A stretch of DNA of 64,000 bases from Bog-756 sp963725275 (GTDB lineage: Bacteria > Actinomycetota > Acidimicrobiia > Acidimicrobiales > RAAP-2): NCBI GenBank assembly GCA_963725275.1, contig CAVRXS010000007.1:1-64000 (forward strand), in the 5' to 3' direction. A program made the translations under genes and the position numbers. Of the stretch, positions 34,744 to 44,323 are shown one piece after another (positions within the stretch are counted from its first letter, which is position 1; the number at the start of each line of letters is the position of its first letter). The notes below the pieces were generated by a model. That model saw nothing but the letters and a program-made list of their open reading frames with translations, searched no databases and had not been told where the DNA came from.

Positions 34744-36078
34744 ATGAGCCGACCCGATACCAAGTACGTGGCCGTCGGGGATGCTGACGTTGCCTACCAG
34801 GTCCTCGGAGAGGGACCTTCTGACCTCCTCTTCTTCAACGGGCTTGGCAGCAACGTCGAGATGGCGTGGGAGGACCCCGACATTGCCGACTTCCTCAGAC
34901 GGCTGGCGTCGTTACGCCGCTTGATCTTTCTCGATCGACGAGGCACAGGGGCATCTGACGGTGTGCCACGCAACGCCATACCAACTTGGGAGGAATGGAC
35001 GGAAGACATCGAAAGCGTCCTCAACGCGGTCGGGTCCGAGCAGACATCCATTCTCGCGACGGTCGACGCTGGCCCGATCGCGATCCTCTATGCCGCTGCA
35101 CATCCCGAACGGGTCGATTCCTTGGTGCTGTGCAATACCACTGCCCGATATCTGGTCGCTGACGACTATCCGATCGGATTCACACCTGAGGCGCTGGATT
35201 TCGTCATCGAGTTCCTCCGGACCCACTGGGGCACGCCTGAGTTTCTCTCGCTTGCCGGTGCAGCTGGCCCGGAAGACCCGGTTCGCCGCGATGCTCTTGC
35301 TCGGCTCTTCCGGTCGTCGGTCACCCCGAGAACCGCGGCCGCACAGTACGACTACCTGCTTCGGAACCTCGATGTTCGCCCGGTGCTCCCGCTCCTCCGG
35401 GCGCCCACCCTGGTCCTGAGCGCCGACAATCCAAGCTTCCTACCCATGGCTCATGGGCGGTACGTGGCTGAGCACATTGAGGGCTCCAAGTTCGTCGCGC
35501 TCCCGGGCGACGACATGTTGATCTTCAGCCAGCAGGACGTGATCTTTGACGAAGTGGCCGAGTTCTTGACCGGTACGAGACCAGTAACCGATATCGACCG
35601 AGTGCTGGTTTCTGTACTCTTCACCGATATCGTCGGATCAACCGAACGTGCAGCCTCGCTGGGTGATCAACGGTGGCGGTCCTTGTTGGATCGCCATGAT
35701 CACATTGTCCGCGAACAGCTTCGGATCTTCCGAGGTCGGGAGGTCAACACGACCGGAGACGGCTTCGTCGCTTCCTTCGATGGTCCGGCTCGAGCCATCC
35801 GTTGCGGCCAGGTGATCATCGACGCCACCCGAGCACTCGGAATCGAGCTGCGCATGGGTCTCCACACCGGTGAATGCGAGGTGAGGGGCAACGATCTGGG
35901 CGGCCTCGCCGTTCACATCGCAGCTCGCGTCGGTTCTTTGGCCTCACCGAGCGAAGTTCTTGTCTCGGGCACCGTCAAGGACCTCGTGGTTGGCTCGGGC
36001 ATTGAGTTCAATGACCGAGGTGAGCACATGCTGAAGGGGGTGCCGGGGAGCTGGAAGCTCTACGCAGTCTCCGGTTGA
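34744..36078 (+). CDS. alpha/beta-hydrolase-like sensor fused to class III cyclase
   Basis: The product is about 444 residues. The N-terminal two-thirds is an alpha/beta-hydrolase fold (KYVAVGDADVAYQVLGEGPS, LIFLDRRGTGASDG). The usual nucleophile elbow G-x-S-x-G is replaced by LATVDAGP, and the late catalytic His position reads LPGDDMLIF, so hydrolysis is unlikely. The C-terminal cyclase domain has VSVLFTDIVGSTERAASLGD, REVNTTGDGFVASF, and LRMGLHTGE...GLAVHIAARVG, with both metal Asp residues and the catalytic Arg. It is probably a small-molecule-sensing nucleotide cyclase. ATG 34744 starts the usual N-terminus; GTG 34675 is possible. Confidence 0.88.
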   Translation: MSRPDTKYVAVGDADVAYQVLGEGPSDLLFFNGLGSNVEMAWEDPDIADFLRRLASLRRLIFLDRRGTGASDGVPRNAIPTWEEWTEDIESVLNAVGSEQTSILATVDAGPIAILYAAAHPERVDSLVLCNTTARYLVADDYPIGFTPEALDFVIEFLRTHWGTPEFLSLAGAAGPEDPVRRDALARLFRSSVTPRTAAAQYDYLLRNLDVRPVLPLLRAPTLVLSADNPSFLPMAHGRYVAEHIEGSKFVALPGDDMLIFSQQDVIFDEVAEFLTGTRPVTDIDRVLVSVLFTDIVGSTERAASLGDQRWRSLLDRHDHIVREQLRIFRGREVNTTGDGFVASFDGPARAIRCGQVIIDATRALGIELRMGLHTGECEVRGNDLGGLAVHIAARVGSLASPSEVLVSGTVKDLVVGSGIEFNDRGEHMLKGVPGSWKLYAVSG

Positions 36079-36369
36079 ACCGCACTCCAATCCAGTTCGT
36101 CTTGGACTCAGTCACAGATTGACACGACCGACGTTGCCCCAAGGAGTCGTCCCGTCTCTAAGGACCTACAACTCCCGCAAATTTGTAGGGACAGGCCGCC
36201 CCCTATCAACCGGGAGCGGAGCAGCATTGTTCGGGGTGGTGCGCAAGTGGTTAGGACCCCACAGGGACCGTCGGCCCGGTTATCCTGGGCGGCTGCGAGA
36301 GGCGGAAGCTCACGAGGAGAGTCGGACAATCTCCCAGGACATCCATAGTGACGACGACCTGATTCTCGG

Positions 36370-36762
36370 ATGGGCCACGACCCCTTCGGTGCCCACGAGC
36401 TGCGATGGATCTCAAGAGGGACTCCGACCTCGCTCGTGCGGGACGGAAAGGACGAAGGCAACGACCCGCCTCCTGCAGACCGAGAACCGGCTCGACCATT
36501 CGTCCCGGTCGATACGACTTTCGGGTCCAGGGATCCGCGCCGAGCCGGCCAGGGCGGCAGCTCAAATGTCGATTACGGGATGGTTGCCATGGACGCCAAT
36601 GCGGTTTATGACGGCGCGGGTACTGACAACGCCATTGCGCCTTCCGACGGACGGCCAACGTCGGCCTGGGCTACGTCCTTCGACATCAAGATGCGCAAGC
36701 GTGCGCGAAAGCAGCGACGGGCCGACCGTTGGCATCGGTGGTTGGGCCGCAAACCGGCCTGA
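36370..36762 (+). CDS. hypothetical protein
   Basis: This 130-residue frame starts at ATG 36370 with GHDPFGAHELRWISRGTPTS and LVRDGKDEGNDPPP, a pattern I associate with short actinobacterial proteins of unknown role. It continues with a low-complexity Pro/Asp-rich middle and ends in a strongly basic tail RKRARKQRRADRWHRWLGRK. No signal peptide or membrane helix is present. The N-terminal 40 residues look genuinely coding; the rest is less sure. The 290 bp before it hold no gene. Confidence 0.45.
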   Translation: MGHDPFGAHELRWISRGTPTSLVRDGKDEGNDPPPADREPARPFVPVDTTFGSRDPRRAGQGGSSNVDYGMVAMDANAVYDGAGTDNAIAPSDGRPTSAWATSFDIKMRKRARKQRRADRWHRWLGRKPA

Positions 36763-36841
36763 CGACCGGAACGGAGATTGACCCGGAGCGTGTTGGGATT
36801 GACTGGCCCGCCCCTGCCCCGTACCGCCGGTCTAGCGCCTC

Positions 36842-37240
36842 TCAGGAACTGGCGTCTTCAGCCAATGCCGAAAGAGCCGGGCTGGAGGGTAGCGGACGCC
36901 GAGGCTCACGCACTCCTGTATCTGGCGGAGGCGGTGCAGGGGGTTGCGGAGAAATGGCCATCAATTCGCGTTGTTCCCGTGGTTGCATGAAGCGACTGAG
37001 GTGACCTCTTGTGATCGGAACGCTGCTGTTGAACCAAGCCAGTGGATAGAAGATGCCAGGGAATCGGACGATCGTGGAGAACCAGATGCGACGCCAACCT
37101 TTGAGGGAGTAGCGGGCCGCCACCGCCCCAAACGCAGAGAGATGGGCTTCCCCGGTCCAGGCCTGGCCATCCCAGTACTGTTGGCAACCCGAAGTGTCCG
37201 GGTTGTCGTGCCAGCCACGAGTTGGTGATTCAGCGTTCAA
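36842..37240 (-). CDS. DUF2510-containing small protein, possibly decayed
   Basis: From a TTG at 37240 the 132-residue product begins with a DUF2510-like segment, SPTRGWHDNPDTSGCQQYWD then GQAWTGE, the short Trp-rich motif common at the N-terminus of actinobacterial membrane proteins. After it comes a hydrophobic stretch RRIWFSTIVRFPGIFYPLAW that could be one membrane helix. It ends in a Pro-rich tail. The start codon and the intactness of the gene are uncertain, and the C-terminus may be out of frame. Confidence 0.45.
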   Translation of the reverse strand: MNAESPTRGWHDNPDTSGCQQYWDGQAWTGEAHLSAFGAVAARYSLKGWRRIWFSTIVRFPGIFYPLAWFNSSVPITRGHLSRFMQPREQRELMAISPQPPAPPPPDTGVREPRRPLPSSPALSALAEDASS

Positions 37241-37521
37241 GATTATCCAGCCTACCGTCGAGCCGTCTGCTGGGCAGTTCCGGACCGCCTGTCCCCGCTG
37301 CCGGGTGGCGGTGGTTATCGGGTGCGATCGGCACTTGCGGGGCCCCGCTCCCTGCGGTATCGGGCGATCCGGCGCGATTGGATTCCAGCCAGCATCCCGG
37401 GAGGTCGCCAAAATTCCTGGACGTGCGATGATGACCAAACACGACCCAGTCTGGCTTGTCTTGATCGCGCACCCCGATCTCTCGAGAGCATTGGTCATCA
37501 TCGCTCTGTTATCTTGCCGTG

Positions 37522-38667
37522 ATGGCTGAGCACGTTGTCGTTCTAGGAGCGGGATTTGGGGGCCTTGAGCTCGTTACTGGGCTGTCGGAGGCGATCCCCG
37601 ACAAGGTGCGCGTAACGCTCATCGACAAGGCCGATGCCTTCATGTTTGGCTTTTCGAAGCTCGATGTCATGTTCGGGCGTCGCCAGATATCCGACGTGTG
37701 GAACCCGTATCGAGGAATCGACAAGCCGGGAGTCGAGTTCCGCCAAGAGACGGTGACGGCGATCGATCCCACACAGCGCCGAGTCGTCACAGACGTCGCG
37801 ACCTACGATGCCGATATCCTCGTCGTAGCACTCGGAGCCGACTATGACGTGGCAGCGACGCCAGGACTCGCAGACGATGGATTCGAGTTCTACTCGTTCG
37901 CCGGCGCCGAGCGAGCCCGGGACGCGCTTGTCGCGTTCAACACCGGCGGCGCCATCGTCGTGGGTGTGCTCGGTCCATTCTTCAAGTGCCCCGGAGCGCC
38001 GATCGAGACCGCCCTGCTCGTCGACAACTACCTCGCTCAGCGCGGACTGCGAGAGTCGTCCACCATTCACCTCGTCAGTCCGATGCCCGCACCCATCCCG
38101 ATCTCGCAGAAAACGTCATCGGCGCTGACGGCCATCCTCGATGAGCACGGTATCGAATACTGGCCCGGGTCGAAGGTGAACCGTCTCGACCCTGAGCACC
38201 ATGTCGCCCACCTCGACGATGGGCGTGTGCTGCCCTACGACCTCTTCCTGGGCATCCCGGTGCATTGCGCTCCCGAGGTCGTCGTCACGTCCGACCTTGT
38301 CGAGGACGGGTGGATCCCGGTCGATCCGGCCACCTTCGCTACGAAGTTCCCCAATGTGTATGCAATCGGCGACGTGACGAGCGCACCGGTGCCACGTGCC
38401 GGGGGGATCGCCGAGGGCGAGGCGGCGACTGTCGCTCGCGTCCTCATTGCCAAACTCACAGACGACAAGGACCCCTTGCCATACGATGGCTCAGCTGGGT
38501 GCTATGTGGAGCTGGGCAACGACCTCGTGGGACGGATCGATGTCAACTTCTTGTCGTACGACACTCCGGTGGCAAAGTTCACCGCTCCAAGTGCTGCGCT
38601 GTCGGAGGAGAAGCACGCTTGGGAGTCCACACGAGTCCGTCGGTGGTTCGGACCGAACATCTCCTGA
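37522..38667 (+). CDS. FAD-dependent pyridine nucleotide-disulphide-type oxidoreductase
   Basis: The 381-residue protein has the two-dinucleotide-fold arrangement of sulfide:quinone reductase and flavocytochrome-c-like enzymes. The FAD-binding motif VVLGAGFGGLELVTGLSE is at the N-terminus. VLGPFFKCPGAPIETALLVD carries a Cys at the place of a redox Cys in SQR-like proteins. ATKFPNVYAIGDVTSAP is the second FAD contact. I see only this one conserved Cys with confidence, so sulfide oxidation is not assured. ATG 37522 follows a GTG at 37519. The gene stands alone. Confidence 0.85.
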   Translation: MAEHVVVLGAGFGGLELVTGLSEAIPDKVRVTLIDKADAFMFGFSKLDVMFGRRQISDVWNPYRGIDKPGVEFRQETVTAIDPTQRRVVTDVATYDADILVVALGADYDVAATPGLADDGFEFYSFAGAERARDALVAFNTGGAIVVGVLGPFFKCPGAPIETALLVDNYLAQRGLRESSTIHLVSPMPAPIPISQKTSSALTAILDEHGIEYWPGSKVNRLDPEHHVAHLDDGRVLPYDLFLGIPVHCAPEVVVTSDLVEDGWIPVDPATFATKFPNVYAIGDVTSAPVPRAGGIAEGEAATVARVLIAKLTDDKDPLPYDGSAGCYVELGNDLVGRIDVNFLSYDTPVAKFTAPSAALSEEKHAWESTRVRRWFGPNIS

Positions 38668-38778
38668 CCACGGGTTTTTGAGGCCCGAATCTGCACCTGG
38701 AACGCGATTGCTCCGAACCACGTCACCCGAATGTGCCGAGCGGGTTCAGCTGCCCCGGATCACCAGCGGCGGAATCTG

Positions 38779-39821
38779 TCAAGCGATTTGAGACACTTTC
38801 TGTTCAGATGCTCTGAGCAACCTCCTCTCGCAGCGGGCGGGTTGATCCACGCCACCTCGGGGAGCCTCGGTGCCATCGGGGGACGGTGCCGGAAGCGGAT
38901 GGGATTGTCCTCGAATGCAGCCGACAGCGTGGCCTGACGCTGGGTCCTGATCTCGGTCGGCCGTCCCGTAGTGGACCGAGGCCGGGGTGTGGAGGGCGAT
39001 GCCCGAGTGGCGGTGGACGTGGTTGTAGTGCTCGAAGAACTCGGCGCAGAACGCCCGGGCGTCCTCGATGGAGCCGAACCGGTCGGGGAACGCCGGGCAG
39101 TACTTCAAGGTCTTGAAGGCCGCCTCGGAGTACGGGTTGTCGTTGCGAGACGTGGGGGCGACTGTGGCTGCGGGTCACCCCGAGGTCGACCATCAACTGG
39201 GACACCGGCTTGGAGCGCATGGATGACCCCCGGTCGGCGTGGATGGTGAGTTGGTCCCGGTCCACCCCTTGGGTGAGCACGGCATCGTGGATGAAGTCGG
39301 TGGCCAGCTCGGCTGACTCGATGGGGGCCAGCAGCCAGCCGACGACGTAGCGGCTGAAGATGTCGAGGATGACGTAGAGGTCGTAGTACTCGCCTCGGTT
39401 CGGGCCCCGCAGTTTCGTGATGTCCCAGCGACCACACCTGGTTCGGCTGGGTGGCCATGAGCTCGGGCTTCTTCTTGGCCGGGTGGGTCCGCTGACGCCG
39501 GCGTTCCCTCGATTCCCCGTTGCCCCGGAGCAGGCGGTGCATGGTGGACTGCGAGCACAGGTAGGTGCCGTCGTCCAGGGTGCGACCCCACACCTGAGCC
39601 ACGGCCAGATCGCAGTGGTCGGGCCGGTGCAGCAGCTCCAGCACGGCCTGGCGTTCGGAGGGGCTGAGGGCGTTGGGTGGGGCCGGCCGGGGACTCGGCG
39701 GTCCACACCTCGGTGGCCGACGTCGTCGGTAGTGGGTGGCCCGGGCCCGACCGAGCAGCTGACAGGCCCGCCTGGTCCCGACAGCTTCGGCCAGCTCCGG
39801 GTGGTGGTCGTCGATGACCAT
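38779..39821 (-). pseudogene. IS3-family transposase OrfB, two frameshifts (copy D)
   Basis: OrfB starts at 39821 with VIDDHHPELAEAVGTRRACQ and LLGRARATHYR, then reads TYLCSQSTMHRLLR and AKKKPELMATQPNQVW. Near 39430 the frame shifts, and the integrase core goes on as RWDITKLRGPNRGEYYDLYV, FSRYVVGWLLAP and LTIHADRGSSM with the second Asp. Near 39150 it shifts again before NDNPYSEAAFKTL, with the catalytic Glu, and KYCPAFPDRFGSIEDARAF. It ends inside the left terminal repeat. The gene is not functional as read. Confidence 0.85.
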
Positions 39822-39823
39822 CT

Positions 39824-40240
39824 CTACTTCTCCTCGGTGTCCGCGCTCTTGGAGACGTCCTCCAAGAGCGCGTGAACTTTTCCCATGATGTCGAGCGCCG
39901 TTCTCGTCTTTTCCAGCTCGGCCTCGAGACGTTCGTTCTTCTTGCGGAGCCGGTCGGCCTCCTTGCGGTCAGCACTGCGCCCGGTCCGTGAGCTGCCCCC
40001 GAGGGTTCCGGCGTCTCGGGCCTTCCTCCACTCGGTGATCTGGGAGCTGTAGATCCCTTCCCGCCGGAGCAGGGCTCCTTTGGCACCGGACTCGGTGGCC
40101 CCCTCGTAAGAGGCCAGGATGCTCAGCTTCTGGTCGGGAGTGAATGTTCGTCTGGTCGGCGCTGCCGCCGGGTCGGTGTCGTCGGTCACGTCCCCATTTT
40201 GGGCGCGTGCCGTCAAGGATGTGGAGTTGGTCAAGGTCAT
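39824..40240 (-). CDS. IS3-family transposase OrfA (copy D)
   Basis: The 138-residue protein carries an HTH (RRTFTPDQKLSILASYEGAT, then REGIYSSQITEWRKA) and a leucine-zipper-like helix RLRKKNERLEAELEKTRTAL. It ends 2 bp before the OrfB start. It is longer than the OrfA at 13159 and belongs to a different IS3 subgroup. It is intact, but its partner OrfB is broken. Confidence 0.88.
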   Translation of the reverse strand: MTLTNSTSLTARAQNGDVTDDTDPAAAPTRRTFTPDQKLSILASYEGATESGAKGALLRREGIYSSQITEWRKARDAGTLGGSSRTGRSADRKEADRLRKKNERLEAELEKTRTALDIMGKVHALLEDVSKSADTEEK

Positions 40241-40410
40241 GGGATTGGAGTTTCCTGTCTCGCCCGGGAGGGATAACGATTACGGCAGGTGTCTCACGTC
40301 AGCCTGACAGACAGGGCGGGAGGGAGCCACACTCCAGCACCTCGGAGAGGGTGGGGCGGGAAACCTGAAAAACTGCTGGATCGCAGTCGTCACGGACGAA
40401 GGTGGGACCA

Positions 40411-41106
40411 ATGGTTGTCGTCACTCCTGTCAAAGTCGAAGAGTCCTATGACGACGTTCACCGGGTTTCCTGGCCGGCTCCGTTGGTCCTCGTCCTCATT
40501 TTCACCGTGGCCTGCGTCGTCGACAGGTTGGCGTATGAGCGAACCGAACTCAATCCCCCCGCCGGTCTTGGAAGCCTGCCCTCTTGGACTGACGTAGCAG
40601 CCATCGTGGGTGTGGGCGTCGTCGGTCTTGTTGTTCTCGCATGGAGTCCTGCCCGGCTCAAGTCGCTAGCGATTCTGTTCACCGTTGTCATGGTGGTCCT
40701 CACCACCTCGACAGCGTGGCTCGCAATCGTGTCGTTGCAGGGCATCCCAGTTCCCCCGAACCTCCAAACGCTGCCTAGCCCTGCGGTCACCGCGGAAGCT
40801 CAGCAAACACTTGCGGCGGCTACCACGGAGGGAGTGTGCAAGGTCGCCCGGAGTGGTCATCCAGGCCCCGTACCGATGCCGTATCAACGATGCGCCACGT
40901 TGTACTCCGGGCATGCTCAGGTGAGCTATATCGAGAACTGGGCGGGGCAATCCTGGCACGGATTCATCTACAGTCCCGGAGCTACCCAACCTGGCGGCCC
41001 CGATACGTGCGAACGTCGCCTGTCCAGCGCATGGTGGGCATCGATGACCGAAGGCGACCCGTCCCGAGGGTGTCCGTTCGGCTATCAGTTCGTGGAGGCT
41101 CCGTAA
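40411..41106 (+). CDS. membrane protein of unknown function
   Basis: The product is about 231 residues and begins with a short cytoplasmic tail. Three likely membrane helices follow: PLVLVLIFTVACVVDRLAY, VAAIVGVGVVGLVVLAW and SLAILFTVVMVVLTTSTAWL. The C-terminal domain of about 120 residues has several Cys (GVCKVARSG, YQRCATLYSG, DTCERRL, GCPFGYQ), suggesting disulphides outside the cell. No family is recognised. ATG 40411 is used; a GTG at 40402 is in frame. Confidence 0.6.
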   Translation: MVVVTPVKVEESYDDVHRVSWPAPLVLVLIFTVACVVDRLAYERTELNPPAGLGSLPSWTDVAAIVGVGVVGLVVLAWSPARLKSLAILFTVVMVVLTTSTAWLAIVSLQGIPVPPNLQTLPSPAVTAEAQQTLAAATTEGVCKVARSGHPGPVPMPYQRCATLYSGHAQVSYIENWAGQSWHGFIYSPGATQPGGPDTCERRLSSAWWASMTEGDPSRGCPFGYQFVEAP

Positions 41107-41266
41107 CGGCGTGGCGGGGGCATCTTGCCCCACACCGGATGAGCGGCGTTATCGTCCATTGCCGACCGGCACTCCGGCCGGTATCCATTATCGCCATAGT
41201 CGCTCTTCCCTGGGCGCCCGCCCTGCTGACGTGCAAAAATCGGCACAACGGCGAGAGGAGCCATCG

Positions 41267-41827
41267 GTGGCGAATGCAACCGTCTTTGTTGATGATGCGG
41301 TGCTCGGCAATCCGCCCGACGTGTGTGTCATCGATGGGATCGCCACTGCGGACAAACTGACCGTTCGCCAGCAAGTGGGCGGAGGCTCAGGGCTCGGAGT
41401 GGCCTGGCTGCTGATCTTGGCCGGTCCGTTGGGGTGGTTGGGCTTAGCGGCGATCGCACTGTTTCGGCAAAGCGCCGAATACCTCACCGTCACGTTGCCC
41501 TATTCGGAGAATGTCCAGCTGAGGAGAGTCCAGGCGGAACGGGCTCGACTGAAGTCCGCGCTCGTAGTGTCGGTGGCCTTCATTCTGGACGTTGTCGCGT
41601 ATGTCCAGGAATCGAGTGCGTATGACCTTGTGGCACTCGGGCTGGCTGCATTTGGGGTTGGTGCACTCATCAGCCTGGTGATGCATTCAACCAGGGTCCA
41701 TCACCTGTCAGTTCAACTCAGGCTCGATGCGTCTCGCCGGTGGCCCACCCTTTGTGGTGTCGACCCGGAGTTCGCCCTGGCGGTCGAGCGTCAAGCTTCC
41801 CGATTGTCTGCGGAGTCCATGGGTTGA
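41267..41827 (+). CDS. small membrane protein
   Basis: The product is about 186 residues from GTG 41267, preceded by GAGAGGAG at good spacing. An N-terminal domain DDAVLGNPPDVCVIDGIATA is followed by a Gly-rich helix GLGVAWLLILAGPLGWLGL, then a soluble stretch YLTVTLPYSENVQLRRVQAE, and two helices near 115-155 (ALVVSVAFILDVVAYV and LVALGLAAFGVGALISLVMH). The family is not recognised. Upstream frame continuation to 41111 lacks a start signal. Confidence 0.6.
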   Translation: MANATVFVDDAVLGNPPDVCVIDGIATADKLTVRQQVGGGSGLGVAWLLILAGPLGWLGLAAIALFRQSAEYLTVTLPYSENVQLRRVQAERARLKSALVVSVAFILDVVAYVQESSAYDLVALGLAAFGVGALISLVMHSTRVHHLSVQLRLDASRRWPTLCGVDPEFALAVERQASRLSAESMG

Positions 41828-41858
41828 TCCTGCTGATGACGAAGGTCAGGTGAGGTAG

Positions 41859-42215
41859 ATGATCGAAGAGCTGCACGATCTGCCGGCAGGTGTCATCGGA
41901 TTCGAGACGAGCGGAAAGGTGGCGGCAAGTGACTACCGCGACGTTGTGCTCCCTGCCTTGGAGCGAGCCTTTGCCCACGGCGAGGTCAGGTTCTTGATCG
42001 TGATGACCAACTTCGAAGGCATGTCAGGCGGTGCGCTCTGGCAGGATCTCAAGGTCGGCGTCGAGCACCTGCGGGGCTGGAGGCGGATCGCAGTCGTCAC
42101 CGATATCGAGTGGGTGACGCACTTGACCGGACTGTTCGGCTGGATGACGCCCGGAGAGACCAAGACCTTCTCGTTGGCCCAGCGGGAAGAGGCAATCGCA
42201 TGGGTCGCCGGGTAG
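41859..42215 (+). CDS. SpoIIAA/STAS-like domain protein
   Basis: The 118-residue protein matches the SpoIIAA-like (STAS/SEC14-type) family: LPAGVIGFETSGKVAASDYR, FLIVMTNFEGMSGGALWQDL, WRRIAVVTDIEWV and FGWMTPGETKTF. These domains resemble anti-anti-sigma and lipid-binding folds; the exact role of single-domain members is unknown. It lies 31 bp after the membrane protein and could share a transcript with it. Confidence 0.85.
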   Translation: MIEELHDLPAGVIGFETSGKVAASDYRDVVLPALERAFAHGEVRFLIVMTNFEGMSGGALWQDLKVGVEHLRGWRRIAVVTDIEWVTHLTGLFGWMTPGETKTFSLAQREEAIAWVAG

Positions 42216-42275
42216 CGCCAATACACACTGAGCATCCGTTACTCATCGAGGACCGAACCTTCAGAGGAGCACACC

Positions 42276-42539
42276 GTGTACGCAGTTGTCGCCAATGTCC
42301 GGGTGGAGAATCCTGACGAAGCCCGTCTCCTTCTCCCTGAGGCGAGGGAGGCAATCGTGTCTCGTGCCCCGGGCATCGTCAGCGGCTACTGGCTCGAGCC
42401 GATTGACGGTATCGGAACGTCGGTTCTCGTCTTCGAGACCAAGCAGTACGCGGATGAGGCCGTCAACTATCCGCTGCCACCGATGCCGGGTGTCACCCTG
42501 CTCGATGTCACAGTTCGTGAGGTGTTCGCTCACGTCTGA
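42276..42539 (+). CDS. small dimeric alpha/beta-barrel-like protein
   Basis: The 87-residue product starts at GTG 42276 with YAVVANVRVENPDEARLLLP, followed by PGIVSGYWLEPIDGIGTSVL and VREVFAHV. The strand-helix pattern fits an antibiotic-biosynthesis-monooxygenase-like or similar small barrel. No catalytic residue can be named. It forms a small plus-strand group with the SpoIIAA-like gene. Confidence 0.65.
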   Translation: MYAVVANVRVENPDEARLLLPEAREAIVSRAPGIVSGYWLEPIDGIGTSVLVFETKQYADEAVNYPLPPMPGVTLLDVTVREVFAHV

Positions 42540-42642
42540 GCCGTCGGACTGGTCTCCCGCGATGCGGGTTTCGCGTCGACGACGGCATCGGCCGTCGCTC
42601 GAAGTGCCGGTCGGCCCCGTTCCGCGACCGACCGCACCCTCG

Positions 42643-44317
42643 TCAGTCGGTGAGCAGGTCGGCGCGACCGTTGGTCACGAACGCGGCGCGGAGGGCGGTC
42701 AAGTCCTCGGGTGTCATGCGCACGTAGCCGGTTCCCCGTTCCTCCCGTTGCCAGTAGGGGTCGTCCGACCACCACTGCTGCGTGCGGAGGGGCGCCTTGT
42801 CCACTTTGTGGGTGGCGGTCGTGGGCAGGGCGTCGACGATGCGCAGGTACCGTGGCGCCCACTTGGTGCCGAGGTCGGGTTGGACGGCGAGGAAGGTGGT
42901 GAACGCGTCGGGGTCGAACGGTCGGCCGCTCTCGAGCTCGAGGGCGGCCATCACCTGGTCGCCGGTCCGGCTGTCGGGCACGGCATGGACCGCGACCCCG
43001 CGTACCCCGTCCATGCGCCCGAGGATCTGCTCGATGGGCGCGGCGGTGAAGTTCTCGCTGTCCACCCGGAGCCAGTCGCCCGATCGCCCCGCGAAGTAGA
43101 AGATCCCGTCGTCGTCCCGATAGGCGAGGTCCCCCGACCAGTACCAGCCGTCGCGCACCCGGAGGGCCTCGGCCTCGGGGTCGTTGTAGTACCCCTCGAA
43201 AGCCGGAACCGCCGTGCGACCGACCAGTTCCCCGATGGCCTCCTCGGGATTTGCCAGCCGGCCGTGCCCGTCGAAGCGGGCGGTCGGGCACGGCTCGCGG
43301 GTGGCCGGGTCGACCACCGCGATGTCGGCGCCCCTCGGGGCTCGGCCGAGGGCACCGGGGCGCGCATCGGGCACCGGGTTGAGCACGATGGCCCCTTCGC
43401 TCGACCCGTATCCCTCGATCACCGGGACACCGAAGCGACGGGTGAACTCCTCCTTGTCGGGTCCGGAGGTCTCGGGGCCGAGCACGAAGCGGAGCGAATG
43501 GTCACGGTCGTGCTCAGTGGGTGGTGTGGCCACGATGTGGGCGATGGCCCGGCCGACGGTGTTGGCGAAGGTGGCGCCGCAGGCACGTACGTCGGGAAGG
43601 AACCCCGACGCAGAGAACCGTCGCCTGAGGGCGAGGGTCGCGCCGCCGCCCATCCAGGGGAAGACCGAGGAGGAGAGCGAGTTGCCGTGGAAGAGGGGCA
43701 TCGCGCAGTAGAGGACGTCCGCCGGGGAGAAGGGCATCTTGGCGCCGACCCGTGCCGCCCGGCCCTGGGTCATCCGGACCGCCTTCGGGTGGCCGGTCGA
43801 CCCCGAGGTGAACAGCAGCAGGTAGAGGTCCTCCGGTTCCGGCATCCGGGCCTCGTCGCCAACCGTGCCGGTGTCCACCCGTGGCAACCGGGACCGGTAG
43901 TCCTCGCCGTCCACCGCGAGCACGCTGTCCGGCTGCGGTGCCGAGATCGAGCCCGTCGAGGTCTCCGATGTGGGCGAGGTCGGTGAGCACGAACCGGCAG
44001 TCGGTCTTGCGGACATCCCGGGCCAGCGCCTCCCCTCGGCGGGTGGGGTTGATCCCCACGACGACCGCTCCGGCCAGTGCCGCGCCGCCGAGGATGAAGA
44101 CGTACTCGTCGGTGTTCTCGAGGAGCACTCCGAGGTGGAGCGGGCCACCGCCAGAGAGCTCGGTGAAGAGGGTCGCCCGTCTGCGCGACTCGGAGACGAC
44201 TTCACGCCACGACCATTCGGACCCTTCGAAGAGGAGCGCACGGTCGTCGTTGTCGGTCTGCCGGAGGAGCAGCTCGGCCACGGTGGTGGCCGGCGGCGGG
44301 GCGTTCTCCGGTGACAC
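42643..44317 (-). pseudogene. acyl-CoA synthetase (AMP-binding), frameshifted
   Basis: The enzyme would activate a carboxylic acid with ATP and CoA. From GTG 44317 the N-terminus reads TTVAELLLRQTDNDDRALLF and GGAALAGAVVVGINPTRRGE. A frameshift near 43945, in the codons after HIGDLDG, moves the rest to another phase: DSVLAVDGEDYRSRLP, the P-loop LLFTSGSTGHPKAVRMTQ, IEGYGSSEGAIV, GWYWSGDLAYRDDDG and THKVDKAPLR with the catalytic Lys. The total of about 557 residues is normal. It lies 6 bp after the VOC gene in an SDR-VOC-synthetase operon. One missing or extra base is the only defect, so a sequence error is possible. Confidence 0.85.
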
Positions 44318-44323
44318 GCCGGC

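Larger units (their letters stand above)
38777..40309 (-). mobile_element. IS3-family element, copy D
   Basis: Inverted ends are TGTCAAGCGATTTGAGACAC from 38777 and, inward from 40309, TGTCAGGCTGACGTGAGACA, which share TGTCA.GC.....TGAGACAC. The element holds orfA and a frameshifted orfB on the minus strand. No matching target duplication is evident at the edges. Confidence 0.82.

Noticed and set aside
36079..36369. Plus-strand frame beginning at 36119
   Set aside because: Arg/Ser/Pro-rich and overlapped in another phase by the more plausible gene at 36370.
42286..43986. 566-residue plus-strand frame opposite the acyl-CoA synthetase
   Set aside because: High-GC antisense frame; the minus strand carries all conserved synthetase motifs over the same bases.
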